From the NCBI RefSeq assembly GCF_032118995.1, contig NC_092648.1, positions 15,218,450 through 15,282,449 of the forward strand: a DNA stretch of 64,000 nt, written 5' to 3'. Positions 1 through 11,231 of the stretch are shown here, one piece after another; the stretch's first letter is position 1, and each line of letters begins with the position of its first letter. The notes beneath the pieces were generated by a model. It saw only the letters and a program-made list of their open reading frames with translations. It was not told where the DNA came from and ran no database searches. The stretch comes from Asterias amurensis (lineage: Eukaryota > Echinodermata > Asteroidea > Forcipulatida > Asteriidae). The position numbers and the translations under genes are program-made.

Positions 1-39
1 CTTCGTAGGTAGACTGTAACTACAATGTTACCTACGAAG
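1..39. repeat. Terminal hairpin (inverted repeat)
   Basis: The first 11 bases (CTTCGTAGGTA) recur as their reverse complement (TACCTACGAAG) after a 17-base spacer. It could be the edge of an inverted-repeat element that continues left of the window. No function can be assigned. Confidence 0.6.
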
Positions 40-1692
40 TCGTTGTGGGACCAGCCATACAAAATGACGTAGCGTATTTCTCATCCGGGGATTTCCCGTC
101 GATGTGAAATCCAACGCCATATTTATACGCCTTGGTGAGTAACAATAACTAACCCGTAAACATTTCGGTCACATGATTATATGGGTGAATTAATACCGAA
201 AAGAGAGTGGTACAAGTTAGGGGGGGGGGGGCGACCATCGGGTTCAGACGACTGTGACATGGTTTATTCTGTTCACGCCCAACCCTATATAAAGGCCTAT
301 GTTTACAGAGCCAATGTTACAAGAAAACGGTGCTTCTGCGTTACCTTATGATGTCGTTAAAGGACAACTCTGTGAACCACAGTTTCCCAATGTCAAAACC
401 TTGATCTGCCGGAAATCCTCTCCGATGACATGAGGAAAAAACCCAGAGTCAACAGAAGTTTCTGAAGCCCCCCCCCTCCCTCCCCTCCCCTGTATTTTCG
501 AGACAAACGACTGGAATTTACAGGCTTTCAGATTTGTTTCAAAAGGTTCTCTTCGAAAATGGTGATAAATACAACTCAGTGCTCGACCGTGTGTTTAGCG
601 GTCAGGAATGATAGCGCCATCTAGTGGCAAGTTGTTCATTGGGTGATAGTGGTTTAGATAGCGGTCAGGTTATTCGTAACTGGATCGTCTTGGAACCACA
701 CATTGTGTGGGTCGAAGGCCACAATTTAATAACGAGGAAACTGATTCAATTCAGAGTAAAACTCCATGAACAAAGTAGTTTTCCATTTTAATTATGTTTA
801 TTCAAACTGTGTACATATGTAAGAAGCTAAAGGATTCTCAACTTTAAAGCCAAATGTCGTAATCGTTTGTTTGAAGTAAGTCTTGGAAGAATTAAGGCCT
901 TTATACTATTCATGAGAACCCCACACCTTTGCATTTTATTCATTTATTTAACCTGAGCAGACGCCGTCCAGAATAGGGCTTAGCCTAAGTATGAATTAAA
1001 CGATTTAAAATCCATTTTTAGTTTCAGCAGAAATATTTGACAAAATTAAACGTTCGTGGTTTGTATGGGTAGAATTTTGAAACGTGCAGTCTGTCTTGAA
1101 TTATACATTGTAACTTGTAACTAAAAAAAGCTCCAGAAGTAAAGGCTGTGTACACTTACATTAATCAATTCCGGCTTATACTGTAAATACAATTGACGGA
1201 ATCATGATAAGTCATGCCCGATCTATTATTTTAGGGAATAATATCTAAATCATAACTTAAAAGAAAAGTGCTCATTGAATAAGGTTTTTCTATATTTTAA
1301 ACATATTGTTTCCAGTGCGTGTTGGAATTCGCTAAATAAACAGTGGTTCAATTTCTTGTGACACTGTGGTAAACATACTCTCAAAGTTTGGCCACAATTA
1401 CTGAGTCAACGAGTCACTATACACAAAGGAGACCAACATTTGGTTTTAATGTCGTGGGTACACTAACTCTATTAACAATCGGGTCAGAATTGATCCGGAT
1501 TCTGGGTCCCATGGGGCCTGACCCATTTCTGGGTCAAGGCTATTAGAGCAGTGAGATTAAGCTACTCTGATTAGTCTGACACAGTTTTGTCCTGGAGTCA
1601 GTTTTGAGAGTGTTTGACCCGTCTGGTGTTTAAAAGAAAATACAGCATTTCAGCCCTCAAAAGTGCTTATTATTATATAAAGATTCCACATT
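40..1692. other. Non-coding stretch left of the 601-residue gene
   Basis: There is no ORF of useful length and no recognised family. It contains a run of 11 G near 220, a C-rich tract near 470-490, and A/T-rich sequence. A TATATAAAG string lies at 286-294 on the plus strand, but no plus-strand gene is visible downstream. The 3' UTR of the minus-strand gene ending at 1693 must lie here; I found no convincing AATAAA close to its stop. Confidence 0.5.
286..294 (+). promoter_or_regulatory. TATA-box-like element
   Basis: The string TATATAAAG sits in GC-richer surroundings (CCCAACCC upstream, GGCC downstream), as in a core promoter. No plus-strand gene was recognised downstream, so this may be chance. 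Confidence 0.2.
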
Positions 1693-3498
1693 TCAGTTTG
1701 TGTTTCCTACCCTAAAAGCACCGTATAAGAAAAGAACAAGACAAAAAACAATCATCATGAAGCCAAATAAAAAGTGTTTCAATTTTGATTTGCTCACTCC
1801 TGCGAGTCCTGGTTCTGATTTAGGCTGCCATTTGTGTCCGGCTCGTCTCCGTCGACGCGGAAAATACTTGTTGAGAAATCTAGAGTAGCAGTTTTCCAAC
1901 GATGATCGGCTGTATTTAATGGATTGTACCTGCCAGTACGGAGGAGCATTGTCTCTAGTGTTAGCGACGTTTGGGATGTTGTAAGAAATTGAGTTTTGAT
2001 TTTCATCGACAGTGATGAACCCGTACTGCTCCAATAAAGCCACCACGGTCTCTATGGGGAGTCTGTTTACTTTACACGGGTTACATAGAGCGATCAATTC
2101 ACGCTGAAGCCCTACAATACTTGGTGGTGTTTCAATCTCTGACATAGAGGGCGCTTCTTTCTCATCATCCCCCACCATCCCCTGATTCTCCTCATTCGTA
2201 GCATCGTCGTCGGGGAGTCTGTACGAGTCGACCCACTTCGATACTTTGTCGAGTATGTCGCTCCTTTGATCACCCTTAACCTCAAAGAGAACGGCACCGT
2301 GCGACTGCATTAATGGGGTCAAGCGACTCTGCAGCATAGAGGCAAAGTGCCTGGAGCGACCGACAGTTTCTAGTTCCGTCTCGTCACATTCACGATCGCC
2401 ACCCGCAACCCGAGGGGAAATGCCGTCGAGTCCGAGTAGACCCTCTGGTGTGAGTGGAATGGTCTTCCTCAGTTTCTCTGCCCCAATGGCAAATTCAATG
2501 AATGCATCTCTAAACCGGGTCTTTTTCGTACGTCGGTTCTGGTTTAACAGTCTCGTTTCGAGCACGGGCCTCTGTTGAAGCTTGTTTCCCAGCCCTGCAA
2601 TCACCTGCGATGGGATGAGGAGATGTGAATACGTACACGCTGGTTTCAGGAACTTGAGTAGATGTGACAACTTCTTTGGCCTGGATCCTGGTTTAACACC
2701 ATCGAGTAGGAACAGCGCCTGAACATCAGCCAAGTCAACCCAAACTGGAAAAGTCGTCTTTCCAACACGAAATGTTTTTTTAACGCTGGTGACTGCATAT
2801 GAGTAGGGGTTCCACCCGTAGTTTGATTCATTATAAAAAGTGACTTGGTGAACATATCCACTAAGATTGTCCGTCCTATGACACACTCGGAGAACAACTT
2901 CCCGTGTGTCCAGCACCTTTTTTAACAGTAACACGTCACTGTGTTGTGGTAGAAGGTACGTCACCACGCCCTCTTTGTCGACATTCACAAACCCCATCTG
3001 CTGAAGGTTCTTGATGATCTTGTTGGTGTCTTCACTGTGCTCCGTTTTACACTTTTGATATAGCTGTTGTTGCAGGAACTTCTCCGTGCCTTCGGGTGTG
3101 GACTGGAGCCATTTCCAAGCTCTCTCGAGTAGAATCTTCTTAACTGCTGGTGGGGGATATTTGAAGTATTGCCCCGTAAGTCTGCGGTCGTCCTCAGCCA
3201 ACTCCCAAAACTTTACATCTGCCTTGACGATCCCTATGAACACAGGGGCTGCCTGCTCAGTCTTAACACGAGGCGCTGGTTTCTCTGACTGACCATTGAC
3301 AATCTTTAACATATCAAGTGGATTCACGTGTGGAAGAACAGACGTACACGACTGCAGGGCCTTGGATAAAGCTGATGCAGTTTTAGGTTTCGCATTGCTC
3401 ATTGCAATGAGACGATTCACGACTTTGTTCATGAGAGGTGCATGCCCGGGTTGTATAGAATCAGACCTCGGGAGATCGTCCTTCTTGATCGGGTCCAT
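1693..3498 (-). CDS. Unrecognised 601-residue tail-anchored protein
   Basis: A single open frame of 601 codons starts at an ATG (3496-3498) and ends at TGA (1693-1695). I do not recognise the family. Visible parts are a polar N-terminus (1-90), a helical segment around 115-150, and a central basic region (about 190-340). An acidic linker of DDDATNEEN type lies near 430-450. A run of five arginines at about 548-552 precedes one hydrophobic segment at about 575-595 with a short tail after it, which suggests a C-terminal membrane anchor with the bulk facing the cytosol. Two stretches (about 155-184 and 473-510) share the pattern L-x-Q-x-G-F-x-x-V-D followed by Y and I/L-P, which suggests a duplicated winged-helix-like fold. 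The frame is long and biased like real coding sequence and shows no intron. Function is unknown. Confidence 0.75.
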   Translation of the reverse strand: MDPIKKDDLPRSDSIQPGHAPLMNKVVNRLIAMSNAKPKTASALSKALQSCTSVLPHVNPLDMLKIVNGQSEKPAPRVKTEQAAPVFIGIVKADVKFWELAEDDRRLTGQYFKYPPPAVKKILLERAWKWLQSTPEGTEKFLQQQLYQKCKTEHSEDTNKIIKNLQQMGFVNVDKEGVVTYLLPQHSDVLLLKKVLDTREVVLRVCHRTDNLSGYVHQVTFYNESNYGWNPYSYAVTSVKKTFRVGKTTFPVWVDLADVQALFLLDGVKPGSRPKKLSHLLKFLKPACTYSHLLIPSQVIAGLGNKLQQRPVLETRLLNQNRRTKKTRFRDAFIEFAIGAEKLRKTIPLTPEGLLGLDGISPRVAGGDRECDETELETVGRSRHFASMLQSRLTPLMQSHGAVLFEVKGDQRSDILDKVSKWVDSYRLPDDDATNEENQGMVGDDEKEAPSMSEIETPPSIVGLQRELIALCNPCKVNRLPIETVVALLEQYGFITVDENQNSISYNIPNVANTRDNAPPYWQVQSIKYSRSSLENCYSRFLNKYFPRRRRRAGHKWQPKSEPGLAGVSKSKLKHFLFGFMMIVFCLVLFLYGAFRVGNTN

Positions 3499-4739
3499 GA
3501 TGATTTGGAGAAGGCCTAGCTAGGCCTACAAAATTAGTTTAAAACGACTTTGGTTGTTCAGATTTGGCATCAGACTGAAATCCAACATGTATAATATGGA
3601 GTATTATAAAGCGTGTGTGTTTTCACAGTGTTGTGCAATACGGATAGTTTCCTGTGCAAGCGATTTCTACTATAGCGCACGGGACCATGCTGAATCATCA
3701 TACCGAAGCCGTGACCTTCACCGCGTGACGACACCGTACAATGACGTCATATCCCACTACCATAGTCTCTATCATTGTCAATAGATATCAATGCTTACTG
3801 ACCGTGATGGATGTACAGGTTACAATACATGTGAGGCCAGTAGCCCTAGGACTTTTCCTCTGTGCGAAAGTGTAAGACCGCCAGGGCTAATGGGAGGAAA
3901 GAGGGGACATGCCTTAATTTTCAAAACCAAATGGAATAAGTTACAAATTCATAATAACACAGGAGAAAAACACAATGTCATAATATAGCTGCAGTAGTAA
4001 CGAGTGACTTAGAAAAACACCGTGTACACAAATTTAACAGAAATTTGTTTATTATAGGCTTCCAAATTGTTTAATAATGTTTATTTCAATAACTCAACTT
4101 GCTATACAGGAGACCATCTGAGTCAAGGTATAACACCATAACATGGCTTCAGATTTTAATGACACACTTTAATTAATAAAGTTGACGTCTAATTGGCTTG
4201 CAACTGTTAAACAACGAACATAAATCGCCTTGCATTATTATTGCATAGGGGGAGCCCTCTGAATTCCCTTAAAATTCTAAATTTATCACCATCCTTTCAG
4301 ACAGTCCTATTCCATCAGTAGTTTCTAATACGAAATACTTCTGTTGTAGCCATTATATACTGTGATATTTTGTACATAGACTGCCAACTTAACCAAATTG
4401 AAATATTAAAAGACCTAGATATTGAAATACTCTACAAGGACATCCATGAATGTTGCGGAACAGTTTGCCTTCCCCTACTGACCATTACACCTTCCCATAC
4501 CCTCAAACCCATCCATGCACCCTGTCACACCCGAAACTCACAAACTATCTATTCCCTACCTTCACATTTTCCGATATCATCATATCTCCGTCCCTCAGAC
4601 TCAACCCTACCCTTACAACCAGCCGCTAACAATACCAAAGGAACCTATCCCTAGTTTGCCTCACACCCCACTCCCTTCCCCAACACCAATCCCCACACCA
4701 CCCCTTTTTGGGAGAAAAGTTTCTCCGTGATGACAACAG
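3499..4739. other. Upstream region and C-rich degenerate tract
   Basis: The first 250 bp are the probable 5' UTR and promoter of the minus-strand gene. From about 4480 to 4715 the plus strand becomes C-rich and purine-poor with repeated CCC(T/A)ACC-like words. It mirrors the G-rich tract at 19.8-21.1 kb and looks like a diverged repeat of the same family in opposite orientation. No gene seen. Confidence 0.4.
3741..3750. promoter_or_regulatory. Palindromic CRE-like site upstream of the 601-residue gene
   Basis: ATGACGTCAT is a perfect palindrome containing the CREB/ATF core TGACGTCA. It lies about 245 bp upstream of the minus-strand start codon at 3498, a usual promoter distance. Regulation by CREB/ATF factors is inference only. 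Confidence 0.35.
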
Positions 4740-4805
4740 CTGCGGCCGAATTCCCGACAACAGGGGGCGCTATGCAGTTATAACGGTGTCAGTACGTTTT
4801 TCCCA
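4740..4805 (-). repeat. Inverted copy of the GACACCGTTA dispersed unit
   Basis: On the minus strand this reads GACACCGTTA, then TGCATAGCGCCC, then a TGTTGTCGGGAATT-like block. The same order of words occurs three times on the plus strand at 20041-20135, 20642-20735 and 21312-21370. In each case it adjoins the C-rich/G-rich degenerate tract, so the two together are probably one repeat family. Confidence 0.55.
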
Positions 4806-5040
4806 ACAGAAATAGAACCCCGGTTTCCATGCGAACTAATCAGCATTCTTTTTTAATTATAAATAAATGTTCGTATAAACCAACGAATAGTATTTCCACC
4901 ATGGACACAATTCCTCAAAATGTATCCCTTATCTGGCCACTGGTTCTACTGATTTGTCTAAAATAAACAAGAAAAATAATCGCGAACGTGTTCCGTCGAC
5001 CAAGGGCGTTTAATTTACTGCATTGACTGTTTTGCACGGG

Positions 5041-5209
5041 GCGGACACAACTGCATATGCAAATGTGTCCGGGCGGACACAATTGCATTATGCAACAGCG
5101 TCCGGCGGACACGGTTGCATATGCAAAACCGTCCACCGGACATTATTGCATATGCAATACTGTCATCCGGACAGTATTGCATAGAGGACATAATTGCATG
5201 CGACACCGG
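5041..5209. repeat. Tandem array of palindromic octamer-like units
   Basis: There are five consecutive units of about 31-43 bp (starting near 5041, 5073, 5105, 5136 and 5167). Most are internal palindromes with GGACAC/GTGTCC-like outer arms around a TTGCATATGCAA-like core. The cores resemble POU-factor octamer (ATGCAAAT) and MORE-type dimer sites. Arms differ between units in a compensated way (for example CGGTT with AACCG), so pairing has been kept while sequence changed. Confidence 0.75.
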
Positions 5210-5710
5210 CTTGAGTGTAAATTACATCGTTATTTTTGACACTGTTTAATAATTGGATGATCATGTCAAATTGTCAACTCAATAACGAAACGAATCCTAT
5301 AACAGATGTTAAATTTGCATCGGGGATAAAGAATATCAATTTTGGTTTTTACCCATACACCGATGTGTGTTAGCACTGTACACACAGTACTTCCCCGAAT
5401 CCTGTAAAACAAATTACCTCAGGCATATTACTCGGTTGGGATTCGAACCCACGATCCTTGAAATTCTAAAGCAGTCACATGTTGTCAGACCTACCAAGTC
5501 TCACGCATTAGGCTCACGCATAAAGTATGATACAAAAATAACCAAAGATTTTGCCTTGGTCGCAATGTCAGTAAAAACCAGAGCACAAAAACAATTTTAC
5601 GGATATCTCCGTGATCATTAAATTGAGAGTCATGATTTTGTGATCCACCGTACGTTTTATGTTGTAACTAACAGGTGAGATAACGACAATGTGTTGTGAG
5701 TAGTCCCCTC
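5206..5710. other. Intergenic stretch with a SINE-like relic
   Basis: A/T-rich sequence; the only structure seen is the tRNA-like relic listed at 5430-5515. No coding potential recognised. Confidence 0.4.
5430..5515 (-). mobile_element. tRNA-derived SINE-like relic
   Basis: On the minus strand a perfect Pol III B-box-like string (GGTTCGAATCC) is preceded at tRNA-like spacing by GGTAGGTCTGACAACATG. There is no clean cloverleaf, so it is more likely a tRNA-derived SINE fragment than a functional tRNA gene. Confidence 0.4.
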
Positions 5711-7162
5711 CTTCTAAATCTTGAAATGTTAGCAAAATAAGGAATGCAACTAACTGCCTTGTTATGCAAATTTCTTTTTGGGGCGCGTGTATGCTAATGA
5801 TAATGCTACAGTTATAGTGTTGCAGTGGGGCGAGCGTGTGAACTGAAATGCCATACATTTATAAATTGTAGCAGTGAGGACCACGGACGTCAACTTGGCT
5901 CTTTCTTCGGCTTTTACACGGGATGTGAGGAACCCAAACTGGACAAAAATTGACATTTTACAATCCTACCACCTGGAAAGGAACCTTTTGACACTATTAG
6001 AAGGCTTTTAATGGAGTACTGTTTGTCTAAAATCTGTGTTGAATTTGCAACCGGTTTGGAGAGCTCCACGAAGTTGTGCACGGGATTTCACGGACGATAA
6101 TTGACTGTCAATGGATGCAACTTCGCTGTCGAGCCTCCGACTGGCTTGCGAGTTCCACGGATTTAGCCTTTCTCAATAATGTCGACCTTAAAAAAAGACA
6201 ATGAGATCTAAAACAACAATATTAAACTTGTTCTCGGACAATAGGGCGGCAAAGTTGGACAACTTGACGTTTTTTCTTTGGAGTTCTTCACCAGGGGGAA
6301 CTTGCCAGCCCCGGGGAGAGCACCGCACATGGAACTACGCTTGCCAGCCCCGGGAGAGCCGTCAGTATTCATCCAAGTAAAAGGAGTTCATCTGAAGGTT
6401 GTCGATGGATTGGATTTTGACAGTGAAATCATTGGTTTGCAGAACTCTAGCCTATTTGTAAACCAACTGAAAATTCGGTAAATTGACACTATTTTGAAGA
6501 GACTTTGGTCTATGGATTGTGTGGTCAATGGTTTCGACAAAAGGTAAAGACAGAGTATTAAAGGCGACGTGACGGTAAGCGAAGATCTAACCACTTTCCT
6601 CCCAATAAACAATCGTACAGATTTTCCTTATGAGAATATTTAACGAGGTGCATGTTGATGTTGCCAAGAACTAGTTATGTCTTTCTTGGTGAAGTTACCA
6701 CAACTGCTTGATCTTTCGAGATGGTTCAATTTTCCTTGTGTTGCATGTAGGTCGTAGCCAGTGATGCATTGTTGTAATTTTTGGCTCAATTCAATGGAAG
6801 TTTTCTCTGTGTTGTTACAAGCTGATGTCAACAGTTGTCATGTTTAACTAAAATATTGTCATGATTAAATAAATGTTCAATATTATTATTTTTAATCAAA
6901 TTTTTTCTGACACTGCCTGTACCTCTTTTAATAATTTGTTATTGTTTCTTACTCAGTAAATAAGTTTCTTAAAATTGAGACTAAATACAAAAGAAAAACA
7001 TAGAACGTCTCAAATAAATAAAAAACAATTGTAAAAAATAACTACTTAGATAAAACCTAGTGGATAAATTCTTACAGTTACACATAAATATTATATCTAC
7101 ACAATATTTTAGAAATTGAAATATAAATGGTCCATTCCCAAAAATAAAACTTGTTGCGCCAA
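5711..7162 (+). repeat. Duplicated block, copy 1 (pair with 21805-23312)
   Basis: About 1.45 kb matches 21805-23312 in the same orientation along its whole length, with small indels. Shared landmarks are TAAATCTTGAAATG at the left, ATGCAAAT at 5764, GTTCTTCACCAGGGGGAAC near 6280, a GTCGTAGCCAGTGATGCATT block near 6750, and ACACAATATTTTAGAAATTG at the right end. It is not open in any long frame. Because the octamer sits at its start and the shared 15.6-17.8 / 23.9-27.7 kb locus lies downstream, it may be the promoter and leader of a duplicated non-coding transcription unit (inference). Confidence 0.75.
5764..5771 (+). promoter_or_regulatory. Octamer motif, conserved in both copies
   Basis: ATGCAAAT is a perfect POU octamer. 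It is kept at 21856-21863 in the paralogous block, with the flanking TTT...GGGGCGCGTG also kept. It may be a promoter element of the duplicated locus. Confidence 0.35.
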
Positions 7163-7167
7163 CAAGT

Positions 7168-7345
7168 TTAAAAAAAAAAAAAAAAAAAACTACCGTCAAC
7201 CCACATAATTTTTTTGAACAACGTCCGTAAACCCACAGTCAAAAGAAAAAAACATCAGCCAACCTACAGTTTAAAAGGAACACAACCGTCAACCCACAGT
7301 CCCCCCCCCCCAAAAAAAAAAAAAAACCCCGTCAACCTACAGTAA
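7168..7345. repeat. Short tandem repeat with CCGTCAACCCACAGT core
   Basis: About four degenerate units of 40-50 bp carry CGTCAACCCACA or CCAACCTACAGT, separated by homopolymer A and C runs. Found only in copy 1 of the duplicated locus. Confidence 0.5.
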
Positions 7346-7352
7346 AAAAAAA

Positions 7353-7530
7353 CGATGTTGGTCGTAGCCATTGATGCATTGTTGAATTTTTTGGCTCAAT
7401 TCAATGGAAGTTTTCTCTGTGTTGTTTGTCAACAGTTGTCATGTTTAACTTTAATATTGTCATAATTAATTAAGTGTTAAATATTATTATCTTTGACCTA
7501 ATTTTTTTCTGGCCACTGCCTGTAATATTT
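7353..7530 (+). repeat. Partial local copy of the 6750-6920 segment
   Basis: GTCGTAGCCATTGATGCATT through CAACAGTTGTCATGTTTAACT and TTTCTGGCCACTGCCTGTA repeats the 3' part of the 5711-7162 block about 600 bp downstream. It is a tandem partial duplication within copy 1. Confidence 0.65.
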
Positions 7531-7636
7531 AGCTGTTCCGACCGTCCGTCGGAACAGGTATTGTTTTCGTCGAGATTTTTATTATTTTTATTAGCTGTTC
7601 CGACCGTCCGTCGGAACAGGTATTGTTTTCGTCGAG

Positions 7637-7640
<4 letters not shown>
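7531..7640 (+). repeat. 47-bp direct repeat containing a perfect hairpin
   Basis: A 47-bp unit (7531-7577) recurs at 7593-7639. Each copy holds CTGTTCCGAC, five bases, then GTCGGAACAG, which is a 10-bp perfect stem. The second copy runs directly into the TTA repeat tract. Confidence 0.75.
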
Positions 7641-8012
<372 letters not shown>

Positions 8013-8084
8013 TTTGTTTCTCCCTAAATCCCATAGCGTTTGTACACGTTTTTGCGGCAGCCTAATCTCCTAAACCATAATACG

Positions 8085-8430
8085 AAAGAGTGAGTTTATT
8101 ATACCAAATTGAAGCTGAGAACATAAGCTTAATTCTTATCGTAAAAAAATGTAAAATTGTTAACTAATAAGCCTTAATTAAGCTTGTGAATATTTAATTA
8201 GCAAACCAAGTTAACACCATATCTCAAAAAGTAGACCGCCAATCCTGAAACTTTTTTCAGCTATACACTAGTCAGGTCCTGTTAATGTGATTTCCGACAT
8301 AAAAATCTGGACGACGTCACCATGACGTCATATATTGCACGTTTTGTGTCTGTGCACAAACACAATGGCTCTTGAAGTGTAAACAAACCCAGCTTTCGGA
8401 AACATAATTTATTCGATTAAAATTAAATTA
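8085..8430. repeat. Dispersed element related to 10255-11160
   Basis: It shares, in order, AAGCTTAATTCTTATC, TTAATTAG, CATATCTCAAAAAGT, a CAGCTATA...CTAGTCAGG segment and a 3' end with TTTGTGTCTGTGCACAAACAC. The same words occur in 10255-11160. This copy carries only one internal unit, so it is probably close to the unexpanded form. Confidence 0.55.
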
Positions 8431-8984
8431 CATGTTGTACACTTCCCAAAACTGCTTTAGATTAAGATATATTTTATTGATGGTCATTTTAAAAGCATCA
8501 GAACTTATAGAAACAGTGTAACTATTTTTAAAAACCTGTTTTTCCGGGGAAGATTTTTCAAAGATCATGGGTACGGCGTAAAACTTGATTTGAATAGTCA
8601 AAATTGTAAATTGTTGACTTGACCAAGTCCTTATCCCATTTTCGACCGGTGTTATTGCGTTTTTTGTTCAATATACAAAGATTTCTTACGGTCACCGACT
8701 AGCACAAGTCTAAACTTGTTCCCAAAATTTGACAAGCCTGAGCATGGTGCGTCGTGGACCGGGTTCATTTCAGGCGACGAGCGTGGACGACGAAAATAGA
8801 CCGCCCGGGATTTGGATTTATTTACGGGTAAAGTCACCTTGTTCGCGCCGGGGACCATTTGCCTAAACTAATTCCAATATTTCGCGTTACGTTCGGAAAT
8901 TAGACTATGACAAACAAAAACTCTTTGACAGGAATACAAAAGCAGAGATTTTATTATGGTGACGTTTCTCTGGTGGTTGAGTGG
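8431..8984. other. Unassigned non-coding stretch
   Basis: No ORF, repeat family or RNA gene recognised. Confidence 0.4.
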
Positions 8985-9345
8985 CTCAGTTTTATAGAGC
9001 TGCTTATAATAAACAGGGAAAACACTTTGCTTTACAAAAATTGCAGAAATTGAGCAGAACATCTGGATTCACAACTTGAACATGAGGCATGGTTAAGCTG
9101 CTTTTGTGTTTAAAAGGCTATTATGTAGTTTGGTCCTGGGCCAATGGCTTTTATAGGAAAAAATCGCAGCGCTTACGTAATCAGGGAACTGTGCTTACGC
9201 TAAGCGTGTTTTACAGCTTAGCGGGGAATGTGTTCTTCACGTCACAATTCGCATACAAAAATTTGCTACAGTTGACTAATTGTGCTCAACTCGATCCTGC
9301 GAAACTTTCACTGCGAAAACAGTGACTTAAAAATGTGTATTGCAT
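8985..9345. repeat. Degenerate relative of the CCAATTTCAT MITE family
   Basis: GTTTTATAGAGCTGCTTATAA at the left and words such as CTTACGCTAAGCG and CAGCTTAGCGGGGAA in the middle match the better preserved element at 27929-28155. The ends are eroded. Confidence 0.35.
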
Positions 9346-9539
9346 TCGCAGGAAAAACCGTGCTTTACTTGAGACAAAAGTAGGCAGGGGCGACTAGTGT
9401 GCTTAGTGTTAAAGTCGCGACTATAAATTCTTATTTGAGTCGCGACTACTAATTTTCTCTACTCCCGTTATAATCGTGTCCACACATCGACTACAAAATT
9501 TGTCCCGACTACCTGTTTGGTGAACCAGTTGTGTTGCTT

Positions 9540-9775
9540 AAATTAATATTGCCCTTGCGGCATAGCGGCACAAATTTTTAGAATCTGTACTTTATCTCGG
9601 CAAATGTCATAGTTAGGTTTGAAGTGCGACTAGTCGAGTAGTAAATTTCACTAGTCACACCCATTCGCAACATAATTAATATTGCCTTTGCGCCACATAG
9701 CGGCACAAATCTTGAGAATCTGTATTTTATCTCGACAAGTGTCGTAGTTAGGTTTGAGGTGCGACTAGTCGAGTC
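9540..9775 (+). repeat. Tandem duplication of an about 120-bp unit
   Basis: Two diverged direct copies (about 9545-9655 and 9675-9775) share TAATATTGCC, CATAGCGGCACAAAT, GAATCTGTA and GTTAGGTTTGA, then GTGCGACTAGTCGAGT. A third CGACTA-rich degenerate stretch lies at 9385-9500. Confidence 0.65.
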
Positions 9776-9794
9776 ATGATTGGAATTTGCTTAA

Positions 9795-10095
9795 TGAAAA
9801 AGATTCAGTGCTCTGCAGAAGAATTGAATTCTGCGCTTACGTCAAGCGAATTAGACTGCTTATAGCAGGGATTTCTTTTGTTTGTGTGCTTTTCTAAGCT
9901 CGCATATTTCACAGCTTAGCAGGGATATTTTTGCTTGTGCGCGGGGAAACTTATCAAATGTTATCTTTGCTTTGAACTAATTGCACAGATATTTCAGCGC
10001 CTGCACAGTAATAGAATGGATGGTTGTATAATAAATGGGCAGAGTTTGGTTGAAGCAGACAGAGCCATAAAACTGGGCCGTGTTCTATAGGGGAA
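9795..10095. repeat. Second degenerate relative of the CCAATTTCAT MITE family
   Basis: TCAGTGCTCTGCAGAAG at the left, CTGCGCTTACGTCAAGCG and TTTCACAGCTTAGCAGGGA inside, and GAGCCATAAAACTGGGCC at the right match 27929-28155. Confidence 0.4.
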
Positions 10096-10254
10096 ATTAT
10101 TACTTGACATTTTATGACAGTTTTGGGCTCTGCGACGTACACATACAAATACAGAGTCAGATACAGACATTACCGTGCAGAATTCGTGCAATTGAAATGT
10201 CTCAAAAGCGCCCCCTATCGGCAGGAGTAGGAAAATAAAGGAGTATCCTACAAA

Positions 10255-11160
10255 TTAATTATGCGTTTTTAAACACGTAAAATAATATAAAATGGAAGCT
10301 TTAGGATGTTTAGCTTAATTCCTATCATAAAACATATTAAAATTCTTTAATAATTAACCACCAGTGACCCTCATTTGCATATTAATTAGGAAATCTTTGC
10401 AGCATCATATCTCAAGAACTTCACGGCCGACATTTCAACTGTTTATTCTTAAAGACTGCTTGGGGGGTAGGAGATAATTTGAAAAAACTGTGACCTCAAG
10501 TTGACCTCTACTTCCGCGTCAGCCGGAAGTGTCACCATATCTCAAGAACCTTAAAGCAGATTTTCAAAATATTTTCAGTTATAAACTCCTTAGGCATAAA
10601 ATATTAACTTTAAAAAACCGTGACCTCAAGTTGACCCCTACTTCCAGGTCAACCGGAAGTGGGACCATATCTTAAGAACTGTACAACAGATTATCAATTT
10701 TTGTTCAGTTATAGACTCCTTGGGCATTCACGATTAGTTTGAAACAACTTTGACCCCATGTTGACCTTTACTTCCGGGGCAACCGGAAGTGAGCCCATAT
10801 CTAAAGAAGTAAAAAGCTAATGTTCAAACTTCAGTTATAGACTCTAAGGCAATAGATATTAGCTTTGAAAAACTGTGACCCCAAGTTGACCTCTACTTCT
10901 GGGTCAACCGGAAGTGGGACTATATATCAAAATCTACACAACCGATTTTATAGTCTCCTTGGCATTGCAGATTAACCTTTGGTAGCTGTGGGCCCATGAT
11001 GACCTTTACTTACGTGTCAACCGGGAAGTAAGACTTTATAACAAGAGCTACACAACTTTTTTGAAACCTTTTTTCAGTTATATATTCCTTGGGCAATGAA
11101 GCACATAATCCAAGCAAAACAACACGGAATGCTTCGTGTTTGTTCACAAACACTTAATGT
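10255..11160. repeat. Element with about six tandem ~125-bp ETS-like units
   Basis: Six units of 115-131 bp start at CATATCTCAAGAAC-like words near 10413, 10534, 10664, 10795, 10919 and 11034. Each following unit carries TGACCTCAAGTTGACC and an inverted pair ACTTCCGG...CCGGAAGT. Flanks match the unexpanded element at 8085-8430, so the array looks like internal expansion inside a transposable element. CCGGAAGT is the consensus core of ETS-family sites; any binding is inference. Confidence 0.75.
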
Positions 11161-11231
11161 CTAGTTTTATATTTATTTTTTCCTCTGTAAAAAAGTTTGA
11201 CCTTTTTTATTTTTAAATTGATACTTAATGC

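Noticed and set aside
1700..1888. Small plus-strand frame
   Set aside because: Antisense to the C-terminal end of the 601-residue gene, without independent support.
5430..5515. Functional tRNA gene
   Set aside because: There is a good B box, but no plausible anticodon arm or acceptor stem could be drawn; more likely a SINE relic.
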